DNA from: Actinomycetes bacterium
GTDB lineage: Bacteria > Actinomycetota > Acidimicrobiia > Spongiisociales > UBA5794
DNA: 6,593 bases
Assembly (NCBI GenBank): GCA_024640745.1
Contig: JAHEEL010000130.1
Location: 1-6,593 of the forward strand
Reading direction: 5' to 3'
The notes below the pieces were generated by a model, which saw only the letters and a program-made list of their open reading frames with translations, did no database searches and was not told the DNA's origin. Both the position numbers and the translations under genes were made by a program. The stretch's first letter is position 1. Each line of letters starts with the position of its first letter. Positions 1 through 5,152 of this stretch are shown here, one piece after another.

Positions 1-1
1 C

Positions 2-1549
2 ATCCCAAGCCTCCTATGGGACCCGGATGGGAAGCCACAAGCCGCCATCGTCTATCTCGCCCACCTCTCCGACGACGAGCGCCAGTTCGTCGTCACGCTG
101 ATCCTCTCCAAGCTGATCACGTGGATGCGGTCGCAGCCGGGAAGCGTCGATCTACGGGCCCTCGCCTACATGGACGAGGTGTTCGGCTTCGTGCCGCCGA
201 CGGCCAATCCGCCCGCCAAGCAGCCGATCCTGACGCTGCTCAAGCAGGCCCGAGCATTCGGCGTCGGATTGCTGCTCTCGACGCAGAACCCCGTCGACCT
301 CGACTACAAGGCGATGTCCAATGCAGGAACCTGGTGCATCGGACGTCTCCAGACCGAACGCGACAAGGCCCGCATCCTCGAAGCACTGACCTCGGTCACG
401 GGGAAGGTCGACGTTGGTGCGCTCGACGATCAGATCTCCGGACTCGCCAGGCGGACGTTCCTGTTACACAACACACGCGACCCGCAGCCCCAGTTGTTCA
501 CAACGCGATGGGCGATGTCCTACCTGCGCGGTCCGCTCACCCCCACCCAGATCGCCGAACTGACGGAAGTACGGCCGGAAGGCACCGGCACTGCGGTGAC
601 GACGCCTGCCGCGGTGGCACCCGCTGCGCCGCCTGTGGCGAACCTCGGCGAATCGACCGTCGCGGTCATGCCTCCCGTGGTCGATGGGATCGCGGTGTTC
701 CACCTCGATCCTGCTGCAGAGTGGGCAGCGGCGGTGGGCGCTGCGCCGATGCCGACTCGCTACGAGGCCGGCGCCGCCGTGCGTATCACCGTTCGCTACG
801 ACGACACCCGCGCCGGTGTCGACCACGTCACCGAGTGGGAAGCCGTGGTGTTCCCCCTCGCGGAAGGCGACCGCACGGTCATGGAGGTCGATCACGACAG
901 CCGGGACTTCACCGACGTGACCGCCGCTTCCGTACCGTATGAGCTGACCGATGCCCGCATCGACTCCACGAGGTTCTGGTCATCGCTGTCATCGACACTC
1001 AAGGAGCGCATGTACCGCGAGGGCAAGGTGACGATCTTCAAGAACGCACCCCTGAAGCTGTACTCCCGCGTCGGCGAGCCGATCGAGGACTTCGCCGCAC
1101 GGTGCGAGGCCGCAGCCGACGAAGCTGCCGATCGGGCGACCGCGAAGCTCAGAGACAGCTATGAGAAGCGCCTGCGGCGCGTCCAGCTCGCCATCGACAA
1201 GTACGGTGCGCAGGCCAACGCCGCGGCAGACGACGCCCGGTCCGGTGACTTCGACCTGGTTGCAGGCACCGTCTTCGACATGCTCTCAGGCCGAAGCCGT
1301 TCCCGCAGCATCGCTTCGGCGTCCAAGGCCCGGCGAGCAGCCCAACGGCGGGTCGACGCAGCCACGGAGAAGGTCGATGCGAAGGTCGCCGAGTACGAGG
1401 TGCTCCAGGAGGAATTCCAGGATGAGGTGGCCGATCTCGTCGACGAGTGGGATGTGAAGGCCGGGGAAATCGAGGAGGTTGCCATCGGTCTCGAAAAGGA
1501 TGACATCACGGTCGGCGACCCGGTCCTCGTCTGGATCCCCCGCGCCTGA
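2..1549 (+). CDS. HerA-like P-loop ATPase, C-terminal part (5' end outside window)
   Basis: The frame is open from base 2 to the TGA at 1547-1549, giving 515 residues with no start, so the N-terminus and Walker A motif lie upstream of the window. The visible part begins inside the ATPase core. A hydrophobic strand ends in the Walker B acidic pair (LAYMDEVFGF, D58-E59 of the fragment). A sensor strand follows (LLLSTQNP, S93-P97), then GRLQTERDKAR (114-124), a likely arginine-finger region. This order matches HerA/DUF853-type ATPases, hexameric motor proteins thought to act on DNA. The stretch ending TRWAMSYLRGPLT is also typical of a bacterial 'ATP-binding protein' branch of unknown role. After an Ala/Pro linker (about 200-214) comes a domain I do not recognise, then two charged helical segments (about 363-413 and 438-500) that look like coiled coil, and a short tail (VGDPVLVWIPRA). 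No nuclease or partner gene is visible downstream. The family call is fairly sure; the function is not. Confidence 0.85.
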   Translation: MPSLLWDPDGKPQAAIVYLAHLSDDERQFVVTLILSKLITWMRSQPGSVDLRALAYMDEVFGFVPPTANPPAKQPILTLLKQARAFGVGLLLSTQNPVDLDYKAMSNAGTWCIGRLQTERDKARILEALTSVTGKVDVGALDDQISGLARRTFLLHNTRDPQPQLFTTRWAMSYLRGPLTPTQIAELTEVRPEGTGTAVTTPAAVAPAAPPVANLGESTVAVMPPVVDGIAVFHLDPAAEWAAAVGAAPMPTRYEAGAAVRITVRYDDTRAGVDHVTEWEAVVFPLAEGDRTVMEVDHDSRDFTDVTAASVPYELTDARIDSTRFWSSLSSTLKERMYREGKVTIFKNAPLKLYSRVGEPIEDFAARCEAAADEAADRATAKLRDSYEKRLRRVQLAIDKYGAQANAAADDARSGDFDLVAGTVFDMLSGRSRSRSIASASKARRAAQRRVDAATEKVDAKVAEYEVLQEEFQDEVADLVDEWDVKAGEIEEVAIGLEKDDITVGDPVLVWIPRA

Positions 1550-1579
1550 TCTCGCGAACGCCGGGTACGCGGAATCAGG
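1545..1579. terminator. Imperfect hairpin over both convergent stop codons, candidate bidirectional terminator
   Basis: Bases 1545-1556 pair with 1568-1579 over 12 positions: six pairs (CCTGAT/ATCAGG), one C-A mismatch, one T-G wobble, then four pairs (CGCG/CGCG), with an 11-base loop. The arms contain the ATPase stop (1547-1549) and the complement of the CBS-gene stop (1575-1577). No T-run follows on either strand, so it is not a textbook intrinsic terminator. Such T-poor hairpins are common in high-GC genomes. Its place between convergent genes 25 bases apart supports a termination or 3'-end-protecting role. Confidence 0.4.
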
Positions 1580-1943
1580 TCTTGCGGAGGGCCCAGAGGA
1601 CGTCGCGGATGTCGACGATCCCCAGCAACTCCTCGCCCACGGTGACGGGCAGGTGCCGGTATCCCGTCTCGAGCAGCCAGTCCGCAGCCTCGGAGACGCT
1701 GACCTCGGGCGGAACCGTGTCGGGCCCATCGGTCATCCACGTCGTCACCGCATCGTTCGGATCACCACCCTCGGCGACCGCGCGCACGACGTCCCGGTCG
1801 GTGAGGATGCCGATGACGCGACGCCCGTCTACCACGGCGAGCGCACCGATGGAGCCGGATATCAGGACGACGGCGGCGTCGCCGAGCGTGGTCTCGGGGC
1901 CGACGACGATGGATGATCCGCTGACCAGGGCTTCGACCCGCAT
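1575..1943 (-). CDS. Stand-alone protein of two CBS domains
   Basis: This gene encodes a 122-residue protein that is almost entirely a CBS pair (Bateman module). CBS1 spans about residues 8-56 and ends in GILTDRD (45-51); CBS2 spans about 68-120 and ends in GIVDIRD (108-114). The (T/x)xRD signature closing each repeat often contacts the ribose or phosphate of a bound adenine nucleotide. Such modules sense AMP, ATP, NAD-type or S-adenosyl ligands and usually regulate a partner; no catalytic domain is attached, so a regulatory role is inferred and the ligand is unknown. The ATG at 1943 has a good ribosome site, AAGGGAG (1949-1955 on the complement), five bases upstream. It follows the sigma factor gene on the same strand after a 77-base gap that contains a hairpin, so it may be the second gene of that transcript. 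Confidence 0.9.
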   Translation of the reverse strand: MRVEALVSGSSIVVGPETTLGDAAVVLISGSIGALAVVDGRRVIGILTDRDVVRAVAEGGDPNDAVTTWMTDGPDTVPPEVSVSEAADWLLETGYRHLPVTVGEELLGIVDIRDVLWALRKT

Positions 1944-1980
1944 CGCGACTCCCTTCGGCTTCTCTGCCGTTCAGGCTAGC

Positions 1981-1999
1981 CATCGGCCTTCGGCCGATG
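1981..1999 (-). terminator. Perfect 8-bp hairpin between the sigma factor and CBS genes
   Basis: CATCGGCC (1981-1988) is the exact reverse complement of GGCCGATG (1992-1999), with a three-base loop, read as GAA in the minus-strand transcript. It begins 21 bases past the sigma factor stop codon. The stem is GC-rich and perfect, but the transcript continues without a U-run. It could be a weak terminator or attenuator that lowers CBS-gene expression relative to the sigma factor, or an mRNA 3'-end stabiliser. The structure is seen directly; the role is inferred. Confidence 0.45.
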
Positions 2000-2020
2000 T
2001 CGGACAAGTCGAGTTGGGGG

Positions 2021-3070
2021 CTAGACGAGATCCTGCTCTCGGATGCCGAAGCTCGGGTGGCGGAGCCTGCAGAGCGCGAGCTTCTCGAGCTGGCGAATCC
2101 GCTCACGGGTGAGGTTGAACTCGTCGCCGATCTCTTCGAGCGTTCGGGGCACACCGTCGTAGAAGCCGTACCGAAGCGCGAGGATCCTGCCCTCTCGCTC
2201 GGGCAGCCGCTCGATCGAACGCCTGAGGCTGTTGGCGATGTCCATCTCTTCAGTGACGCGAACGGGATCGACCGCCTCTTCATCCTCGATGAAGTCGCCA
2301 AGCTGCGCACCGTCCTCACCGATCGGCTGTTCGAGCGACACGGTGTCGGCCACGCTCAACGCGAGCTCCACCTTTGTGACGTCGACACCCGCCTCCTCGG
2401 CGATCTCCTCGGGTTTCGGATCGCGACCGAGCTCAGCCTTCAGACCCGCTTGTGCCGCTCGCACCGCCGCCAGGGTGTCGTGCAAGTGCACCGGGATGCG
2501 CACCGTGCGTGACTTGTCGGCGATTGCTCGCGTGATCGCCTGGCGGATCCACCACGTGGCGTAGGTGGAGAACTTAAATCCCTTGCGCCAATCGAACTTC
2601 TCAACCGCGCGTATCAGACCGAGGTTTCCCTCTTGGATCAGGTCGAGGAAGTCGATACCGGACGTATTTGCATACCGACGGGCATTGGCCACGACCAGCC
2701 GAAGATTCGCCGTGAGGAAAGCGTCCTTCGCCTCCTGCCCCCGCCGTGCCTGGCGTCGGAGGGCGATCTGCTCTGCTCGTCCCTGGTATTCGCTCGCATC
2801 GAGGCGGTCTTGGGCGGTCTGGCCGGCCTCGATCTTCTGGGCGTAGTCGACCTCTTTCTCGGCCGTGAGGAGTTCGTACTCGCCGATCGCCGTCAGGTAC
2901 TGACTGACCAGATCGGTGGTCAGTCGACCGCGCTCGTCGGTCAGCTTGCTGCGGTCCCGGTCGCGACGGGTGCGTGTGAGGGTGTCGCGGTCCACCCGCT
3001 CCTTTGCCTCCTCGCGTTCGCGCGCTGCACGATTCAGGACGGCTTTGCTCGGATTCGAGCCGTTTGTCAT
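2021..3070 (-). CDS. RNA polymerase sigma factor, RpoD/SigA (sigma-70) family
   Basis: This 349-residue protein directs RNA polymerase core to -10/-35 promoters. A very basic N-terminal stretch (about 1-50) is followed by region 1.2 (about 52-83). Region 2 (about 115-200) contains the core-binding and -10-recognition sequence DLIQEGNLGLIRAVEKFDWR and the melting motif FSTYATWWIRQAITRAI. Region 3 follows, then region 4.2 with its helix-turn-helix (about 309-336, TLEEIGDEFNLTRERIRQLE) ending in the family's CRLRHPSF tail. There is no acidic region 1.1, and the length suits a short primary or group 2 factor such as SigB/HrdB types. In region 4.2, LEKLALCRLRHP differs slightly from the common IE..AL.KLRHP. 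I chose the ATG at 3070 because GGTGGAGG lies eight bases upstream; in-frame ATGs at 3106 and 3157 lack this and add residues unlike the family. Whether it is the housekeeping factor or an alternative one cannot be settled from this window. Confidence 0.95.
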   Translation of the reverse strand: MTNGSNPSKAVLNRAAREREEAKERVDRDTLTRTRRDRDRSKLTDERGRLTTDLVSQYLTAIGEYELLTAEKEVDYAQKIEAGQTAQDRLDASEYQGRAEQIALRRQARRGQEAKDAFLTANLRLVVANARRYANTSGIDFLDLIQEGNLGLIRAVEKFDWRKGFKFSTYATWWIRQAITRAIADKSRTVRIPVHLHDTLAAVRAAQAGLKAELGRDPKPEEIAEEAGVDVTKVELALSVADTVSLEQPIGEDGAQLGDFIEDEEAVDPVRVTEEMDIANSLRRSIERLPEREGRILALRYGFYDGVPRTLEEIGDEFNLTRERIRQLEKLALCRLRHPSFGIREQDLV

Positions 3071-3078
3071 CGAGTGAT

Positions 3079-3086
3079 CCTCCACC
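3079..3086 (-). promoter_or_regulatory. Ribosome binding site that fixes the sigma factor start
   Basis: On the complement these bases read GGTGGAGG, a near-ideal Shine-Dalgarno sequence, eight bases before the ATG at 3070. The two upstream in-frame ATGs (3106, 3157) have nothing comparable, so this site decides the start in favour of the 349-residue form. Confidence 0.8.
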
Positions 3087-3145
3087 AACGTCAGCACTCC
3101 ACCCATTCCAGGCCGTGACGCACACCACGGACCAGGAAGCAATTC

Positions 3146-3174
3146 AATATCACACATCCGGACCGATTTGTGAA
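3146..3174 (-). promoter_or_regulatory. Probable sigma-70-type promoter of the sigma factor gene
   Basis: On the complement, TTCACA (3174-3169) and GATATT (3151-3146) are separated by exactly 17 bases, a good match to TTGACA-17-TATAAT. They sit in a locally AT-rich island within GC-rich DNA. Transcription would start near 3139, giving a leader of about 70 bases before the ATG at 3070. The -10 is preceded by TGTG, close to an extended -10. This is the only convincing promoter upstream of the gene. Confidence 0.6.
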
Positions 3175-3199
3175 CCCTTAATTGTTCCTCACGGGTTCA
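3171..3199. repeat. Inverted repeat overlapping the sigma factor -35 element, candidate operator
   Basis: TGAACCC (3171-3177) is the exact reverse complement of GGGTTCA (3193-3199), with a 15-base spacer. The half-site centres are 22 bp apart, about two helical turns, so a dimeric regulator could bind both on one face. The left arm overlaps the -35 hexamer (3169-3174), a usual position for a repressor or a class II activator. The repeat is seen directly; binding by a regulator is inferred, and a 7-bp repeat at this spacing can occur by chance. Confidence 0.4.
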
Positions 3200-3263
3200 T
3201 CTACACCGGAATCCTGTCGGTCCGCTCGTTCCAGGGTACGGAACAACGACGCCTAGCGCGACG

Positions 3264-3377
3264 TCACCCATCGAGACGCCCGCCTACGCGTCGAAGGCGC
3301 TCGATCCGCGGCGCGATCATCGGTTCGAGGCGCGCACATCGTTTGCGGAGTTGGGCGCGACGCGGCATCCACCCCAT
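3264..3377 (-). CDS. Doubtful 37-residue basic micro-ORF
   Basis: An ATG at 3377 opens a frame that begins MGWMPRRAQLRKRCARLEP and stops with TGA at 3264-3266. It starts only seven bases after the stop codon of the membrane-protein gene, a spacing that would allow translational coupling. The product is short, Arg-rich and could form an amphipathic helix. No Shine-Dalgarno sequence precedes it, and Arg-rich frames arise readily by chance in GC-rich DNA. I recognise no family and list it only because its position fits coupled translation. Confidence 0.15.
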   Translation of the reverse strand: MGWMPRRAQLRKRCARLEPMIAPRIERLRRVGGRLDG

Positions 3378-3384
3378 GACCACG

Positions 3385-3825
3385 CTACCGGGGACTACCA
3401 CTTCCTCGGCTGCCCTGGTGCGCTTCGAGCCGTTCGATCTCGTCGAACAGCTCGCCGGGCACACCGTCGTGCCATCCGCCGATCAGCCCACCAACCAGGC
3501 CCCCGACGAGGTCCGGGGCAAGCTCAGCGCACTCTTCGACGGCCGGAGTCCACGATTCCGGATCGGCGTCGCCGGCGAGGAGCGATCCCGCCACCGTGAC
3601 CTCGAATCCGCCGTCTCGACGAACCCTGACCCGCGGCACGTCGGCACCGTGGTCGATGAGGCACTCCGTGTAGCGATCGAGATCGACGAGGAGAGCCGGC
3701 GTTTCGACGCGCCGTTCGTGCGAGACCGCGAACGCCAACCCAACGACGAACAGCAACCCAAGGCTGAGGGCCACGAGCACCGCCGGGATCACCCAGTCGT
3801 TCATACCCTTCCGCTGATCGTCCAT
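3385..3825 (-). CDS. Small single-pass membrane protein with a two-cysteine outer domain, unknown function
   Basis: This 146-residue protein has a short charged N-terminus (MDDQRKGMND) followed by a strongly hydrophobic helix (about 11-34). There is no lipobox or evident signal-peptidase site, so it is probably a membrane anchor with the rest outside. The outer part carries YTECLIDHGADVP (52-64, C55) and, after a short beta-like segment, WTPAVEECAELAP (92-104, C99). This resembles the C.(x)xxGv..P ... A...C pattern of many small actinobacterial exported proteins, in which the two cysteines could pair. A flexible Gly-rich run (LVGGLVGGLIGG, 106-117) and a polar tail follow. The ATG at 3825 is preferred because GAGGAG (3831-3836 on the complement) precedes it by five bases; the ATG at 3804 has purines only one base away. 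It is divergent from the zinc-ribbon membrane gene, 177 bases apart. I cannot name a function. Confidence 0.7.
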   Translation of the reverse strand: MDDQRKGMNDWVIPAVLVALSLGLLFVVGLAFAVSHERRVETPALLVDLDRYTECLIDHGADVPRVRVRRDGGFEVTVAGSLLAGDADPESWTPAVEECAELAPDLVGGLVGGLIGGWHDGVPGELFDEIERLEAHQGSRGSGSPR

Positions 3826-3884
3826 ACCGTCTCCTCGACGCCGGGGCCCATACCGTGGACCGACATCGGCAGGCCCCGACGGAT

Positions 3885-3913
3885 AGGCTACGCCGATCCC
3901 GGCTTGGTTTGAA
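3885..3913 (-). promoter_or_regulatory. Possible promoter of the small membrane-protein gene
   Basis: On the complement, TTCAAA (3913-3908) and TAGCCT (3890-3885) are spaced by 17 bases. The -10 fits the relaxed TANNNT form usual in actinobacteria and the -35 matches TTGACA at four of six positions. Transcription would start near 3878, about 53 bases before the ATG at 3825. The match is modest. Confidence 0.35.
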
Positions 3914-3966
3914 GTCGCTTCGCCGACACGACCGGCGTGAGCCGAGCTTGTCGTCGGCCGAAATGC

Positions 3967-3994
3967 TTTGATTCCTGGGACGCGTCCGTATCCT
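3967..3994 (+). promoter_or_regulatory. Possible promoter giving a leaderless zinc-ribbon membrane-protein mRNA
   Basis: TATCCT (3989-3994) is a TANNNT-type -10, with TTTGAT (3967-3972, 16-base spacer) or TTGATT (3968-3973, 15-base spacer) as the -35. The -10 ends only eight bases before the ATG at 4003, so transcription would begin at or just before the start codon. That agrees with the lack of a good Shine-Dalgarno sequence there. Leaderless transcripts are common in actinobacteria. Confidence 0.4.
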
Positions 3995-4002
3995 CTCGGG
4001 CG

Positions 4003-5100
4003 ATGTCGACGTCGACCCACCTTCCTCTGTGCGTCTACTGCGGTACGGCTCGGCCGGCCGATGAATCGCGCTGCCCGCAGTGCGGCAGGCCGTGGATCGA
4101 CGTGCGCGTTGGGGCACTCGGTTCGGCGCCAAGACACAGCAAGGTTCCGGCGATGGTCGGCGCCGCCGCGTCGGGAGCAACCGTCGTCGCTCCCGAAGCC
4201 GCTACGAGCACCAACGTCACGGCCGCACCCCAGGATCCACCACTCCCTCCGCTCGCGGTCGAAGAGGCATCTGGACCGAGCGTCGACGACAAGCCTCCCG
4301 TACCGCCGGAGGAGGATGTCGGCGACGGGGACAGCGCACCGGATCCCAGTCAGCGATTCGTGTGGCTGATTCCGGCGCTCATCGCCGGAGCGGCCGTCAT
4401 CGTTGTGGCACTGTTCGGGTTCGGAGTCCTCGACGGTGAGACAGAGCCCGAGGCCGCTGCGGCGCCAACGGTTGCCGCCACCGCAACCACCGCGCCCTCC
4501 ACGACCACGACGACGCAGGCGCCAACCACCACAGCGGCGCCGACCAGCACGACCACGACGACCACAATCCCCGATCCCGCCGACATTCCCCCGGTAGGCA
4601 ACCCCATCTCGATGTCGTCGCTCACCCTGAAAGCCGGCGGCATCGGCCCGGTGGTCTTCGGCGACGAGGCCCTCGACGCCATCGGGCGGCTGGTGGCCAG
4701 CATCGGCCGGCCGGAAGAGACGGGAATCGCCGACGAGACGCTCGGACTCTGTCCGGGTGACGATGGGCGGTTCGTTCGATGGGCCGGCCTGACCGCCATC
4801 GTGTCGGGGGCGCTCGAAGATGGAGCCTTCGTCGGCTACCGCTACGAAGAGGAAGCCGTCCCGATCATGCATCTCGACCTGGCTACGCCTTCGGGTCTGC
4901 GCCTCGGCGACCCGGTCTCGCTCCTCAACGAAACATATGCGGCGTACCAGATCGACTACGTGTCCGACAGTGGGGCCAACTTCTTCCAGCTCTCGGACGC
5001 CGACGGACTCCTCCTGTGGGGACCCGTGTCATCCATTGAAGACTCGGGTCGCGTGGAAGGAATCAACTCACCCGACCCCTGTGGTTCTTTGGGCCGATAG
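4003..5100 (+). CDS. Membrane protein: cytosolic zinc ribbon, one helix, Thr-rich stalk, outer domain
   Basis: This 365-residue protein starts with a compact zinc ribbon, CVYCG...CPQCG (C10, C13, C24, C27), placing a metal-binding knuckle at the inner face of the membrane. A Pro/Ala/acidic disordered segment (about 45-117) leads to one membrane helix (about 120-144, WLIPALIAGAAVIVVALFGF). Next comes a Thr/Ala/Pro-rich stalk (about 147-205) and an outer domain (about 206-365). That domain opens with GIGPVVFGDEALDAI and later has a similar LRLGDPVSLLNETY, suggesting two related lobes. The GIGPV.FG pattern recurs in exported actinobacterial proteins of unknown role. C250 and C360 are its only cysteines and could pair. 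I chose the ATG at 4003 because the zinc ribbon begins directly after it; the in-frame ATG at 3937 adds only unstructured sequence. The LCP fusion gene follows 52 bases downstream on the same strand. The function is unknown; a sensory or scaffold role in the envelope is inferred. Confidence 0.8.
   Translation: MSTSTHLPLCVYCGTARPADESRCPQCGRPWIDVRVGALGSAPRHSKVPAMVGAAASGATVVAPEAATSTNVTAAPQDPPLPPLAVEEASGPSVDDKPPVPPEEDVGDGDSAPDPSQRFVWLIPALIAGAAVIVVALFGFGVLDGETEPEAAAAPTVAATATTAPSTTTTTQAPTTTAAPTSTTTTTTIPDPADIPPVGNPISMSSLTLKAGGIGPVVFGDEALDAIGRLVASIGRPEETGIADETLGLCPGDDGRFVRWAGLTAIVSGALEDGAFVGYRYEEEAVPIMHLDLATPSGLRLGDPVSLLNETYAAYQIDYVSDSGANFFQLSDADGLLLWGPVSSIEDSGRVEGINSPDPCGSLGR
4471..4566 (+). repeat. 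Low-complexity Thr/Ala/Pro codon tract (stalk of the zinc-ribbon membrane protein)
   Basis: This tract is dominated by ACC, ACG and ACA threonine codons broken by Ala, Pro and Gln codons. It encodes the stretch between the membrane helix and the outer domain. Such regions are extended, and in actinobacteria they are often O-mannosylated and span the wall layer. The mixed codons argue for selection on the protein and against simple DNA slippage. Length variation between strains would be expected. Confidence 0.6.
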
Positions 5101-5152
5101 CCGCTGTCCAAAGTAGGCTTGCACCGGTACGCATCCGACGACGGGGGTTCCA

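Larger units (their letters stand above)
3071..3384. other. Gene-free stretch between the sigma factor and membrane-protein genes
   Basis: These 314 bases hold the sigma factor leader, ribosome site, promoter and the 7-bp inverted repeat, all within 3071-3199. From about 3200 to 3384 I see no convincing gene on either strand, only a weak 5-bp stem (3281-3285 with 3295-3299) and a doubtful 37-codon frame at 3264-3377 on the minus strand. No clear terminator separates the upstream membrane-protein gene from the sigma factor, so some read-through is possible. Confidence 0.6.

Noticed and set aside
16..942. Plus-strand frame of 308 codons over the ATPase region
   Set aside because: It is Arg-rich with no recognisable motif and out of frame with the clear Walker B and sensor motifs of the ATPase. 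It is a GC-rich shadow frame.
3071..3157. Longer sigma factor with starts at 3106 or 3157
   Set aside because: These starts lack a Shine-Dalgarno sequence and add residues unlike sigma factor N-termini. The 3157 start would also leave almost no leader after the predicted promoter.
3325..3345. GGTTCGAG resembling a tRNA T-loop
   Set aside because: No acceptor stem, anticodon arm or D-loop can be folded around it; it is a chance match.
3826..4872. Minus-strand open frame continuing upstream of the small membrane protein to 4872
   Set aside because: It is antisense to the zinc-ribbon membrane gene and reads as Gly/Arg-rich low-complexity sequence. The real start at 3825 has a good ribosome site and is followed directly by the membrane helix.
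5089..5119. Promoter in the gap before the fusion gene (TTGGGC / TAGGCT)
   Set aside because: The spacer is 19 bases and the -35 is poor. It is too weak to call as a feature.
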